Assembly (NCBI GenBank): GCA_963662155.1
Contig: OY759261.1
Coordinates: 43,106,056-43,170,055 of the forward strand
DNA: 64,000 nucleotides
Origin: Lamellibrachia columna
Lineage: Eukaryota > Annelida > Polychaeta > Sabellida > Siboglinidae
Direction of reading: 5' to 3'
Position numbers and translations under genes: made by a program. The stretch's first letter is position 1, and each line of letters opens with the position of its first letter. The notes beneath the pieces were generated by a model. The model was not told the DNA's origin and searched no databases. It was given only the letters and a program-made list of their open reading frames with translations. Below are positions 11,830-23,774 of the stretch, piece after piece.

Positions 11830-12012
11830 CTCACAGAGGACAATAAATGAATGGAACATATTATCTACAGGTTACATAAATGCTACCAGGGTGAATATGT
11901 TTAAACACAAAATTGACAAATATCTCAGAAGGGTGGGTTACACATAGAGGAAAAATTAGATGAAAAATTGTTGGACTCTCAATAAGCCAATGGCTTCCTT
12001 GTCCACTTGCCA
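11830..12012 (+). pseudogene. CR1-like LINE 3' end fragment
   Basis: Corresponds to the end of the LINE at 38.3-39.7 kb: INEWNKL-type codons, NMFKNKVDTYLRRAGY-like codons, then the 3' UTR segment AAGCCAATGGCTTCCTTGTC and CACTTGCCAT. It is severely 5'-truncated and mutated (stops and an inserted segment). Confidence 0.8.
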
Positions 12013-12084
12013 TTTTTTTAACAAACAAATCTTGGTGTCCTATGTTGATCTTCCTGTATTTGAAATTGAATCCGGGAGCAGTAT

Positions 12085-12245
12085 GCAGAAGTAACCTTTT
12101 GGCAACTGGTTTCTTGTTCATGTCATTATCATGAATAAATGACAGTCTCATCTCTCTCCTTTTCTCCTTAAGACAAAAACGTTTGCCTGTTGCAGGATGA
12201 CAGATGATAGTGTCCTAAATTTTTGACTTGCAAGGTGACATCTTA
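12085..12245 (+). repeat. Dispersed repeat G, copy 2 (partial)
   Basis: Shares CTTTTGGCAACT, the GACAAAAACGTTTGCC region and the AAGGTGACATCTTAGA-type end with copies 1 and 3. Confidence 0.6.
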
Positions 12246-12639
12246 GAATGCCAGGGGGTCCCTTCAAGGAAATGTACAAAGATTTTCATTGGTTAATTGA
12301 AAGATTGTTTTATGGACATTGCAACATTCAAGTAGGGTTAGGAATGGGGGGAGAGGGGAGAGAGATCCAGAAAGGGGAACAGGGGGAGAGGGAGAGAGGG
12401 GAGAGACATTGCTTATTTGCTTTATGGCAATGAAAGGCAGTAAATGTTCGCATTTGAATGCGAAATGTAACACGACTACATGAAGGACAACTCAATTTAT
12501 ATGAAGCTTGAGATCAAAAGATTAAAGAAAATTGGGGCATAGTAATTAGTTAAAAACTCCAACTAGTTATGTATCAGTTAACCAATAAAAGTTGTACATT
12601 TCCTGTGCTCTTTGCAGTATTTTAAATTATTGAGAGAAA
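12246..12639. other. No gene; GA-rich patch
   Basis: A purine-rich patch (GGGAGAGGGGAGAGA-type) lies at about 12,340-12,410. Nothing else was recognised. Confidence 0.45.
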
Positions 12640-13190
12640 TGACCTTTTGGCAACTAATGAGTAGTTAATGTCGGTAATAAATGACAATCTCATCTCATTT
12701 TGTCTTTCCCCTCAGGACAAAACCATCTGCTCAGAGACAAGTGACAGTGTCTTCAATATTGTGATTGCTTGGTGACAGCTTAGAGTGTGGTATGCAGTAG
12801 GAAATTACACATCAGCAGATGATGCCACAACTGAAGACAGGAGTCAATAATTCAACTAAGTGTGTTGTCCACATAGGTTCTGTGGTCTTCACTACTAATT
12901 TTTACCTCGGACATGATAGATGCAGAAGAATGCACTCGAAAAGGTGTTTGTTATGAGCTATGCAATACTTTAATTACTTTAACCACTGGACACCATTATA
13001 GTTTCTGTGTTTCCTTGGAAACGTTTTCTATGATCTTGACACAATTTGACAGTTGGCTAACTCAGTATGTGTAAATTTGTGTGACGTTGGCTCATAATTT
13101 TGTTTTACGGAACCAACATCATCATTTTTTAGACGAATATTCAGGCATTTGGTCTAGTCATAGTCATTTGTGTTGTTAATCATTTGGTCA
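12640..13190 (+). repeat. Dispersed repeat G, copy 3
   Basis: The longest plus-strand copy. It is reverse-complementary to copy 1 and ends in the shared ATTTGTGTTGTTAATCATTT region. No coding potential. Confidence 0.7.
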
Positions 13191-13556
13191 ACAACTGTTG
13201 ATTATGATTACATGTAATAACAAAATAATAGAACAATTATTATTTATCAAAACAGAATTAGGAAAAAGGGGGAAGCCTAAAGGAAAAAGGGGGAAGCCTA
13301 AAGAAAAAAGGTTGTATAGCTCAAAACATTAGACAAGATGGCCGCTGAAACTCAGGACAGCATCGGATAATGGCTGTTATGTTCAACTTACATAGAGCTG
13401 AAAATGGATGTAATAGAGACATGGATTCATTAATTCATGTGGATGTGTGCGTGTATGCGTGTATGTGTGCGTGCGTGCGTGCATTTGTATATATATCATG
13501 GACACTTCTGCCCTGGCTAGCATTTTAGTGGATTCGCTTTAAAACGATTGAACAAG
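13191..13556. other. No gene; short direct repeats and GTGTGCGT patch
   Basis: Includes a short duplication of a GGAAAAAGGGGGAAGCCTAA unit near 13,260-13,305 and an alternating purine-pyrimidine patch at 13,438-13,490. Confidence 0.5.
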
Positions 13557-14440
13557 ATTACCATCCAAAGCCAGACAAACCCAGATGGCAAGTGGACAAG
13601 GAAACCATCCAAAGCCAGACAAACCCAGATGGCAAGTGGACAAGGAAACCATCCAAAGCCAGACAAACCCAGATGGCAAGTGGACAAGGAAACCATCCAA
13701 AGCCAGACAAACCCAGATGGCAAGTGGACAAGGAAACCATCCAAAGCCAGACAAACCCAGATGGCAAGTGGACAAGGAAACCATCCAAAGCCAGACAAAC
13801 CCAGATGGCAAGTGGACAAGGAAGCCATCCAAAGCCAGACAAACCCAGATGGCAAGTGGACAAGGAAGCCATCCAAAGCCAGACAAACCCAGATGGCAAG
13901 TGGACAAGGAAACCATCCAAAGCCAGACAAACCCAGATGGCAAGTGGACAAGGAAGCCATCCAAAGCCAGACAAACCCAGATGGCAAGTGGACAAGGAAG
14001 CCATCCAAAGCCAGACAAACCCAGATGGCAAGTGGACAAGGAAGCCATCCAAAGCCAGACAAACCCAGATGGCAAGTGGACAAGGAAACCATCCAAAGCC
14101 AGACAAACCCAGATGGCAAGTGGACAAGGAAACCATCCAAAGCCAGACAAACCCAGATGGCAAGTGGACAAGGAAACCATCCAAAGCCAGACAAACCCAG
14201 ATGGCAAGTGGACAAGGAAGCCATCCAAAGCCAGACAAACCCAGATGGCAAGTGGACAAGGAAACCATCCAAAGCCAGACAAACCCAGATGGCAAGTGGA
14301 CAAGGAAACCATCCAAAGCCAGACAAACCCAGATGGCAAGTGGACAAGGAAGCCATCCAAAGCCAGACAAACCCAGATGGCAAGTGGACAAGGAAACCAT
14401 CCAAAGCCAGACAAACCCAGATGGCAAGTAGACAAGGAAG
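13557..14440. repeat. 44-bp minisatellite, about 20 copies, derived from LINE 3' end
   Basis: The period is 44 bp. Each unit contains CAGATGGCAAGTGGACAAGG followed by AAACC or AAGCC, then ATCCAAAGCCAGACAAACC. The first part is the reverse complement of the 3' UTR of the CR1-like LINE seen at 39.6 kb and 53.1 kb. Open frames up to 326 codons on both strands are products of the repeat. Confidence 0.95.
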
Positions 14441-14505
14441 CCATTGGCCTATTGAGAATCCAACAGTTATTCATCTATGTATAACCCGCCCTTCTGAGAT
14501 ATTAG
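14441..14505 (-). pseudogene. CR1-like LINE 3' end fragment continuing from the array
   Basis: The last array unit runs without a break into AAGCCATTGGCCTATTGAGA and then ATAACCCGCCCTTCTGAGAT, the antisense of the LINE segment just upstream of its 3' end. The array therefore sits at the 3' terminus of this LINE copy. Confidence 0.8.
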
Positions 14506-14511
14506 AGGCAG

Positions 14512-14752
14512 AGACCACCACTCTGTGAGGCCGTGGCAGGTTACACGGTTACCCACTCTCGTAGACACAGAGTGTTTGGGATTGAAGGCTTTTAGTGTAT
14601 ACGTGCAACTTCTTGAAGAGGAACACTTCCAATCTCCTTCCCAAGTGTCATGTGCTAAGCAATCATGTGTAACAGACTGGGTGGTTAGCCAGACTCAGAA
14701 TAGAACCAAGAACCTCTTGGTCATAATGCAAGCACCAAGCCATTAAGCCCCC
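14512..14752 (-). mobile_element. tRNA-derived SINE
   Basis: On the minus strand a tRNA-like head occurs near 14,750-14,690 (TTAATGGCTTGGTGCTTGC as A-box region, GGTTCTTGGTTCTATTCTG as B-box region). The 3' part carries the GGTAACCGTGTAACCTGCC tail motif, followed by an AGTGGTGGTCTC end also seen at 50.9 kb. It abuts the LINE fragment on its 3' side. Confidence 0.65.
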
Positions 14753-14764
14753 ATACCAATAGAA

Positions 14765-15190
14765 TGAGATGCCATGTCTTGTACTGTCAGGCGTCTTCAG
14801 CAGTTGGTCCAGGATTTCACAAATCCACTGTGACGGATCCTGATTTATGTATTTAGGCCCATTTGCTCGCTGGCAGCATTATAAGGCCATCAAAGTAAAA
14901 TGTCATGTTCTCACCTACACCTATATCCTTGTTTGTGCTAAGCCAGTGTAGCCTATCTCCTTACACCATGGTATACATACAACTAATGAGATTCTGCAAG
15001 ATTTTTTGTCAGCTAGCTACGTCAGCTACGTGCAGAATTTACGCTGACTTCATCTCACTGGAACGCGATGAGATAAACTTTTATGGAAAAACAACAGATT
15101 AAATTTTCATCTTGTCAAGATCCATTACTCAAAGGTCAAGCCCTTCTGCAATGTCATATTTATCAAAACACTTGTGTATATTTCTGCCTA
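14765..15190. other. No gene recognised
   Basis: No recognisable frame or repeat terminus. The open frames of 65 and 83 codons are of ordinary random length or run into the next array. Confidence 0.4.
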
Positions 15191-15249
15191 CTTCTTCAAT
15201 TAAATTTGCATATCCTTTTCAAGAGGTCGCTGCACAACTCTCTGCGACA

Positions 15250-16400
15250 TTGACGTCTTTCTCCAGCTATTCTACCAACCGCTGTCACCATTCCAAAGAC
15301 ATATGTGATGTCTTTCTCCAGCTATTCTACCAGCCGCTGTCACTGTTCCAAAGACATATGTGACGTCTTTCTCCAGCTATTCTACCAACCGCTGTCACCA
15401 TTCCAAAGACATATGTGATGTCTTTCTCCAGCTATTCTACCAACCGCTGTCACTGTTCCAAAGACATATGTGACGTCTTTCTCCAGCTATTCTACCAACC
15501 GCTGTCACTGTTCCAAAGACATATGTGACGTCTTTCTCCAGCTATTCTACCAACCGCTGTCACTGTTCCAAAGACATGTGACGTCTTTCTCCAGCTATTC
15601 TACCAACCGCTGTCACTGTTCCAAAGACATATGTGACGTCTTTCTCCAGCTATTCTACCAACCGCTGTCACCGTTCCAAAGACATATGTGATGTCTTTCT
15701 CCAGCTATTCTACCAACCGCTGTCACTGTTCCAAAGACATATGTGACGTCTTTCTCCAGCTATTCTACCAACCGCTGTCACCGTTCCAAAGACATGTGAT
15801 GTCTTTCTCCAGCTATTCTACCAACCGCTGTCACCATTCCAAAGACATATGTGACATCTTTCTCCAGCTATTCTACCAACCGCTGTCACTGTTCCAAAGA
15901 CATATGTGACGTCTTTCTCCAGCTATTCTACCAACCGCTGTCACCGTTCCAAAGACATGTGATGTCTTTCTCCAGCTATTCTACCAACCGCTGTCACTGT
16001 TCCAAAGACATGTGACGTCTTTCTCCAGCTATTCTACCAACCGCTGTCACCGTTCCAAAGACATGTGATGTCTTTCTCCAGCTATTCTACCAACCGCTGT
16101 CACCGTTCCAAAGACATATGTGACATCTTTCTCCAGCTATTCTACCAACCGCTGTCACTGTTCCAAAGACATATGTGACGTCTTTCTCCAGCTATTCTAC
16201 CAACCGCTGTCACCGTTCCAAAGACATGTGATGTCTTTCTCCAGCTATTCTACCAACCGCTGTCACTGTTCCAAAGACATATGTGACGTCTTTCTCCAGC
16301 TATTCTACCAACCGCTGTCACCATTCCAAAGACATGTGACGTCTTTCTCCAGCTATTCTACCAACCGCTGTCACCGTTCCGAAGACATTTGTGATATCCG
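15250..16400. repeat. 53/55-bp minisatellite, about 21 copies
   Basis: The unit contains GTCTTTCTCCAGCTATTCTA, CCAACCGCTGTCAC and TTCCAAAGACATATGTGA; a 2-bp AT deletion gives the 53-bp form. Variants (CACTG, CACCG, CACCA) are interspersed. A single, unexpanded relative with homologous flanks lies at about 52,550-52,700. Confidence 0.95.
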
Positions 16401-16812
16401 TCTCCCATCTTTGTTGTGGCTGGCTCTGCTTTTCCCTGTCAATATTCCCTCCAGCATTGTCTACTTTAGCCCACACCTGCCATTATATTACCTGATACGT
16501 GTCAAACATTCATTCCTTTATCAAGATTATCCACCAAATGGATTTGTGTATATCAGTTAGAAACAAAGTTAGTATTTTTGATGAATGACTGGATTATGGT
16601 CTATGTTTCATCTTCGACTTTCTGCATCAACCAACTAGGGATGGTGTGAACTTGCCTCAGCATACTTTGCACAGACAGGCTTTATTACATGTCCAGCGAC
16701 AAATCTACAATTTAACATACCTTGTGGTTGCATCAGCAGAACAGAATTTTTTTTTTTTTTTGGTTTACTGTGTGATTGTTTATATAGCAGAGTGCATAGA
16801 AATAAATCTATT
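16401..16812. other. No gene; flank of array and unique DNA
   Basis: The first 100 bp resemble the flank of the unexpanded relative at 52.6 kb (CTGGCTCTGCTTTTCCCTGT versus TTGCCTCTGCTTC...CCTGT). A T-homopolymer lies at about 16,746-16,761. Confidence 0.4.
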
Positions 16813-17320
16813 GTACCCCAGAGGGCAGCACACAGTGTGTAATTACCCACTAGAGGCAGGGATTGATGCATCTATTAAATAATGATCACAAAAGTCATGA
16901 TGTTAAATTGCCACTCAGTCTAAAAGGGGAGAAATAGAAAGATCGATATCTTCTTTTCGGTGGGTTTTTAATGGTTGGTTGTATGGGAGGCCCTCGGTCA
17001 GGGTAAATGCTTAGGTAGCTTGTGCACATGTTTCACTTAGGTTTATAGCTTATTAAAGATAAATTTTTTTTTAGATAGCAGTAGCTAATTTACAAGCCAA
17101 GATTTGTAGGTATTTTACCACGTGTTATGTTGTTAATTGTTGTATTAAATCTGCGTGCTAACTGGAATTGCAAAGTGGTCATGCTTTTGTTCATTGGATA
17201 AAGGACCCGTAAACAGTTATATATCTAGTGTAGTCCCTGTCCCTCTGTTGGCGGTTCACTGTTTGAATACATGGCAAATGAGAGCAGTATGATAGTTATA
17301 GCTAACACAGTCAGGCTACC
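16813..17320 (+). mobile_element. LTR-like dispersed repeat, copy A
   Basis: Matches 34,345-34,783 as a direct repeat: GTAATTACCCACTAGA near the start, GGTCAGGGTA in the middle, GTGGTCATGCTTTTTGTT-like and CCCTCTGTTGG near the end, then GAGCAGTATGAT. Copy B has a TATA-like sequence (TATAAAAAG) and both have ATTAAATCTG in the second half, which would fit a solo LTR with promoter and polyadenylation signal. No reading frame or paired LTR was found. Confidence 0.5.
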
Positions 17321-17340
17321 TCCAAACATTGCACTCTTAT

Positions 17341-17454
<114 letters not shown>

Positions 17455-17559
17455 CAGTATATATTATATATGCTCCAGCCGTGAGCATCAACTACTGTTG
17501 TCTACACAGCTTGGTGCAACAGCTATTTCCATTAGGCTCCATGTGTAACCCATTAGTCA

Positions 17560-18262
17560 ATGTGCTGCGTTGATGATAATTGGTAGGTACAAGCCAATTA
17601 TCTCTTGCTGGAATGAATGGGGGATACTGCTATTCCCACTGGGATAGAACATCCATACCTGTCAATGCAATACCTGGGGACATATCACTATTTATACTGC
17701 TACTGGCAGTAGGGTTAAGTATAGATAAAAAATTTATTAAAAATTCAGCATGTTACCTTACACGTTGTCACTGACATGTATGGATGTTTCTGTGTAACTC
17801 TAGCATTTTGCTTTCCCGGAAAGCAACTTTGAGTATACTTTTTGACCACGAAACAACCAAATGTATTAATAGAAAGTTGTTTGTGACTCTTTCTGTCTCT
17901 CTGTCTGTCTGCAATGCTACGCATGTTTTCTACAATTGTTCCCAGTTATGTAAACGCTTCGTGAAATCAGCAGTTGTACATGATTTTTGGGGCATGAAGT
18001 TGTAATTGGCATTACCCTACCAAAACTTTACTGGGCAGTTCAAGGAGTCATAATCTCTTGCAATGGCTGCTTTTTCTTCGTGCAACGCCAGACAACTCGG
18101 CTAGAATTTTAATAAAATAAATTGTGTCCTATTATATACATGGGTGACAATCACATTAAGCGACAGTTTTTCGAAACATTCATGGAATGATTTCTTTAGA
18201 ACTCTGTTGGTGACGTCACATGTTTTTTGCACTATCCTCTAAGATGACTAATTAGAACTAGG
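17560..18262. other. No gene recognised
   Basis: A (TCTG)n-like patch near 17,898-17,912 is the only simple structure; nothing else was recognised. Confidence 0.4.
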
Positions 18263-18264
18263 CT

Positions 18265-18545
18265 AATGTGAACATACATGCTTTCTCTATAGCTGCACCC
18301 AAAATATTGAATGAACTCCCCATCACTTCAAAATTATCTGAAACTATAACAACCATCCCACAAAAATCAAAACGTATATGTTTTTCGAAATTGCATTTCG
18401 ACCTTCACACCTGTGTGGTCCATCGCTTTGATGATCACTTTTGTGCGTCCATGATATAATGCATAATTATTCTAGTTTGTTGCACCTCCGGAGGATTTAT
18501 GCAGTATAGAAGTTTTATTGTTGTTATTATTGTTATCTAACATAA
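18265..18545 (+). pseudogene. Non-LTR retrotransposon relic, ORF2 C-terminus and 3' tail
   Basis: The plus-strand frame reads AFSIAAPKILNELPIT, the conserved aromatic/AAPK-W/NxLP C-terminal motif of many LINE ORF2 proteins, followed by a 3' end rich in TTATTGTTGTTATTATTG. Such short-repeat tails are typical of CR1/L2-type LINEs. The copy is 5'-truncated. Confidence 0.7.
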
Positions 18546-19725
18546 TAATACACTCTGAAAGTTAACTCACATTTATTTAATATGAATTTCACAGATTCTG
18601 GTAGCAACTTGTATGCTGATAATGTTTGCCTTGTCTGTCTGTCTGTCTTCTGAGCAAGAGCAACATGTAAAGAACTTCAACCTATCAGCTGTTATTATTT
18701 AGAGAAGCCAGTGGGAGGGTTTATTTTAGATTTGACAGAACTCGTGTACTGATAAACCATTCCATTTGGCAGCATAATATAGTTTGATCAAATGTCAGAG
18801 GCAACTAGCCATTTCCTTCTCCATCATAGTGTTAGCTTATTGCTACCAGCAGCTGCTCTATGGCAAAAGCTCTAAGCAGTGAAGCAGCTGTATGCCAGCA
18901 CATAAAACACATTTTCATGATGCAAAAATCCCAAAGGTGGTAACATCTGCAATCACCAGCAATTTATTTACATATCATCAAAGGAGATAAATGGTGATCT
19001 GTCCCCTGTTGCATGGCGGAGGTTTTGCCTGGTGTGTCTAGATGAGGAAAGTCGACATAGTGCAGCAGGATAGCAGTGGCTGATGGCATTGATCTGCCAT
19101 TCGTTTTGCATAGCACTTTGAGAAGTGATGAGTTCTCAGTTACTTGATCTTGCACACTTGATCTGTCATTATTACTAGGGTCTGCTCTGTCATAGGCTAA
19201 CACTGCGTGAAGGCTATTGGCTTTCTTGGAATAGTAAGCATGCAAGAAATAATTGCATATTGCTTGATTTCCATCAATATGCTTGTCATATAAAAACAAT
19301 ACTAACTCAATATTTCAATACTAACTGTCATTTGCAAATTTCTCTAATGTTAGGCCATATAACTTTTAATAATTTGTACCATGAGTTCTGTGTGCTATTA
19401 TCTGGCATGGCAAAACCACATATCAGGAATTTTTCACCAGAGCAGGCTCCTGTTCGTTTATCGGCGTTCTATGCCAAATACACTGGGCTGGACATAACTA
19501 CAGTGTGGAGAACAGATGTTGCCAGGAGAATTGTATTTATTTTGTATATTAATGTTGGCTGGGATCAGCCAAAACTCTGCCCAGCTGAAGATTACAAAAA
19601 TGCAGCATTGTCAACATTGTAGACTGTACAGATTTTACCCCATCACCAATTGCCAGGAAATTGCAGATATACAGAGTGTGGATGTAAAAAGAGTACTCTT
19701 GAGTTATTTTAGACCAGTTATTTAT
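18546..19725. other. No recognised gene; one unexplained 120-codon frame
   Basis: An open frame at 19,260-19,622 (+) encodes 120 residues without a recognisable domain and overlaps other frames. No splice context or repeat explains it, but length alone does not make it a gene. Confidence 0.35.
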
Positions 19726-19829
19726 TGTACCAGTAGGAGGAAGTGCACATATAGATATAACTAATGACAACCTAAATTGTACCAGTAGGAGGAAGTGCAC
19801 ATATAGATATAACTAATGACAACCTAAAT
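19726..19829. repeat. 52-bp direct duplication
   Basis: Two essentially identical 52-bp copies starting TGTACCAGTAGGAGGAAGTG lie head to tail. Confidence 0.9.
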
Positions 19830-20179
19830 TACAGTTGGAAAACATGCCTTTCCTGTTCCTGTAAAATATGCACCTTTTTGTAGCACGTGTCCGATAGAAA
19901 TGTTCAGCATAGCAACATCAGCAAACTTTGACATTCTGTTGAGATGCTTCCAGCAATGGAGTACGTAACTGGATACGCCAGTCATTTTTCATGATGATCC
20001 CTCACTAAATGTCAAATGGGTTCTATGTAAATTTGTCTTCTGGCTTCAGTCCCTGGTTTCTGCCTCAGTCTTGGTCTTTGGGAAGAAACACTGAGCAAAC
20101 CTGGCAGAAAAATCGGGTTGTGTCAACAGATGTATGCTTGTAGTTGGAGATGAGTCGTTATTTTACTTCAGGGTTCATT

Positions 20180-20610
20180 AAGTACAAATGAAGTGCCAGT
20201 GATTTTGAAATGGTCCCCCTTTTTGGCAATTTTTTTTTCTTTGGAAAATTTATATATATATGTCCAAAAAAATTTGCCATATTTGAAGACTACAGCACTT
20301 AAGCTGTATCCAGATTAAAATTTCTAAGCACATGTCAGTGACTGTAGGATCCCTTGTGTCAGTGACTGTAGGATCCCTTGTGCATGAAGACATGATGTAG
20401 TTGTTTGGGACGCCATTTGATAGGGAGCATCTTGTTTGTTGATTTTCTGGAGGGAGAAAAAACGACATACATTGACAGGATGGTGAAAGAATAAATATTA
20501 ACATAGTAGATTTTCAGAAGATTCCAGATATAAATTTGCAAACAGCATTCATTATAAAACATTAATATTGTCGCCAATGGGAAAATGAACTCCAGTTTGT
20601 TCCATTCAAT
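20180..20610 (+). repeat. Dispersed repeat R, copy without insertion
   Basis: Begins near AATGAAGTGCCAGTGATTTT, contains two copies of GTCAGTGACTGTAGGATCCC, then CATGAAGACATGATGTAGTT and a TTTGATAGGGAGCATCTTGT segment. The 34.1-35.2 kb copy has the same order but more 24-bp units and a nested insertion. Confidence 0.8.
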
Positions 20611-20994
20611 TATATGCACAGTGTGAAAATGAATAGTGACCTATCTCCAGTCTGTACATGCGATTACACGTGCAGAGGTTCCTGTCTGCACGTGTTGCTT
20701 TCATCAGAGGCAAAGCAATCGTTGTCTTTGAGAAGTGCTGTGTGAGCAGAGCTATGCTTCATTGCCGCCTCATACTACATAGAAGCGGCAGTCAACTCCG
20801 TGGAAAACTAACATCGATTTGGCGCTTCTGACGCAAATGTGCAATAACTTTAAAACAGACATGCACTATCCGTTTCAAATGTGTATTCCGTGACCTGCGA
20901 CCTGCACATTGGTGTAGAAGAAATATGCTCCAAATAATATAAATACTAAGCTGTGATACTCAGCATTATGCATGCACTATGCCATTCATTGTCT

Positions 20995-21400
20995 GTGCAT
21001 TATAAAGTACCCTGGGTTCGGAGAATATGTAAAATGAAACAAGAAGGGAAATGGGGGAATTAAGAGAAGAGATCCCAATGAAGGAACACCTGAGGATGAA
21101 GGTAGTGGGGAGGAGACTGTGATGGGCAGGACACATACAGAGAATGAGTGAGTGAGGTTGACAAAGAGAGCATGAAAAACAAAAGAGAGTGGTAGAAGGA
21201 GAAGAGGAAGATTGAGATGAAGGGACAGAGTTAAGAGAGATCTCGAAAGGACAGAGATGAACAGCCGAGAGTGGGAAAGAATGGCAGAAGATCGCGATGG
21301 ATGGAGATGATCAATTGAGATGGTAGAACAGACTAAGTGATGTGTTCCCCCTGGGGAAGTGAGGGACCCAAGGACCAAGGGGAAGAAGAAGTCTATGCAC
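20995..21400 (+). pseudogene. Non-LTR retrotransposon relic (ORF2 C-terminus)
   Basis: Broken frames give a GRRRRGRLRMK motif followed by RDLERTEMNSREWERMAEDR and DGWR. This FGH-xxRM / GRRxRGRPxxRW / W-xxxAxDRxxW pattern closes the reverse transcriptase ORF of many LINEs. Frameshifts separate the motifs, so the copy is dead. Confidence 0.7.
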
Positions 21401-22139
21401 TATACAATGCTGCCTGGCTGTCCCCACAAAGATGTTCTATTATTAGGACCACATAGTTTCTCCTCGTCAGACCATGTAATCTGACATGACTGTTTATTGA
21501 TTGTCCACAAACTGACACTTGCCTGGGGCAGTTGCAAGAAGCTATCTCTGGCAAATTAGTGGTTTATTCAGAAAGGAGATTCATAAAGGTTTCAATCACG
21601 ACAGGCATCATTAGGTGTGTAGTTCTTGCCGCGTTCCGTATTGCATTCCATCGATCAGAACATAATATTCCTTCTCGTTGGCGACGCTGCACCGGCACTT
21701 TACAATGAGTACAAGACAGTTTTGTGGAAAGTTTATGGGTGATCTGCCCGCTGAACTTTGCAGAGTAGCTACAAAATTGTGTAAAGGGATGTTTATGCCT
21801 TTCCCTCATGCGTCGTAATGGTAATTTCATCTTCCTGTTTTCACTGCAAATGTTTTCAGTGCAATGCAGAAAGGTGACAACATCGATTCACAAGTGTCCG
21901 CTTTCTTTTGTGAGTCATAAAGATATTATTTGGGGTCACAGGAGCACCCTCAGTGCATGGTTGCTGAAGATTCCACAAACCCATGGTACCTTAACTGAAC
22001 ATGCAGCTGTACCCTGTAAAGAGACTAGACCACAATTTAACAAAATTAATATTTATTTATACTTTCAAGTGTAACGCCATCTATCCTGTTTCATTTAATT
22101 TAGATTTAAACTGATATATTTTATTTTAGATGTTAAGTT
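21401..22139. other. No gene recognised
   Basis: The two 88-codon open frames on opposite strands have no recognisable domain. Confidence 0.4.
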
Positions 22140-22370
22140 TAAAAATAGATATGTTTACATTTAAATACATTTTAATTATTAAACCCAAAAATTAGATAAA
22201 TTTAAATTGAGATACATTTAAATTTAGATACATTTAAATTTAGATTATTTTACATTTCTATACATTTAAATTTAGATATGTTTAAATTTAGACGTTTAAA
22301 TTTATATATGTTTAAATTTAGATACATTTAAATGTAGATACATTTAAATGTAGATATATATATACACAGG
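22140..22370. repeat. AT-rich degenerate tandem repeat, 16-18 bp
   Basis: About a dozen irregular copies of ATACATTTAAATTTAGAT with internal TTTAAA palindromes. Confidence 0.75.
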
Positions 22371-22779
22371 ATATATTTTAATTTATCTGCTTGTAACAGC
22401 TCACATCAGATTCAGTCTGAAATGTTGAAGATCTGCATTAGTTTTTTATTTTATATAGAAATTTACAACAATCAATATCTAAGCTGAACCGTACTATATA
22501 ATGGTATTAGCAAGTAATGTATTGTTTTTCATTGCAGCAGGTGTCATATGATGCTGACACTGTGTCAGCATCTTAATAAACTAGTTCTGACTAGTTCTCA
22601 AGCAGACGTTTTGATACCTGATTTCATTGTCCCAATAACAGTGATCCTGGTTGCCACTGTGGTTACTTTATGGTGCTATTTGTTAAGCAGATTAGTCAAA
22701 TTGTTCAAGCATGTCTATTAATGAATGATGACTTGTGATTAATTATTTACAAGTGTCATCTTAAAGTCTGAATGAAAGC

Positions 22780-22918
22780 CAACCCATGACATATACGATG
22801 ACAGTTTGACATGTGTGGTGACAGTTTGACATATGTGGTGACAGTTTGACGTGTGATGACAGTTTGACGTGTGATGACATTTTGATGTGTGATGACGTTT
22901 TGACATATTTGTGATGTA
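22780..22918. repeat. About 20-bp tandem repeat, 7 copies
   Basis: Units built on GTGTGATGACAGTTTGAC with length variants. Confidence 0.85.
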
Positions 22919-23774
22919 CGTGCATATTTCCCTGTTTCTGTTATTCAATTACATATTGGTTACGAATAATATTTTTTGAATTGCACTAGGAATAACCTTT
23001 GCCGTCTGAAATTATTTAAAAATGTCATGGAGCAAAGAAATTTGACAACGTTGACATATTTATGACTGCTGTGCTTTTATCACATGGCTCTTTGAGTGAC
23101 ATGAGTCATTTTAGTGCCACCATCTTTCTGTCGCAAACAACACGGGCATCACGTGTAGTGTCAACACAATATCCATATACAAATATGAGATTAAAAGTTT
23201 CCCATGAACATTTAAGCAAAGATTAGAGGAGCTGAGGGAGGAGGTTGGTGTGAAAGAGAGCAAGGGATAGGAGACGGGTGGTGGAGACGGCATTGAAACG
23301 GGATAAATGATCGGTATCAGTGCCAGCTTCACCGCGGACTTCAGGGATAAAGAGGAGAGCAATGACATTTAAATTTAGAAACAAAATTTGTGGCGCGGTG
23401 TGTCATCATCGGGGAATACAGGTTGATAGGTTTTTATCATCCGAGCTGCTTCCTATGATTATTTAATTCCCAGAAGAAAGAGGTGGATCCCGGGCCTCGA
23501 TCAATCAACGTCTTCTGTCCCAGCCTTGCAAGAGAGGACAGGATAGCAAGAAGCTCATAAAGGGCAAGCTGCAATGTGGCACCCATCTGGCATATGACGT
23601 AACTTTTCCCATGACAATAGATCTTATTTAATGTCATTGCTGCCATCTTCCGTAGACGGGGGAACAGTGATCAGTGGTGACAGGACAACCTATGTGTACT
23701 GAGGAGGTTGAAAATGGCTTAGTCTTGACAAACAAAAAAATTTGTTGCCTTTGTATATGACTTCCAAGATCACT
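22919..23774. other. No gene recognised
   Basis: Short frames at 23.1-23.65 kb on the minus strand contain no recognisable domain. Confidence 0.35.

Noticed and set aside
13517..14528. Frames of 279-326 codons on both strands
   Set aside because: Products of the 44-bp LINE-derived array.
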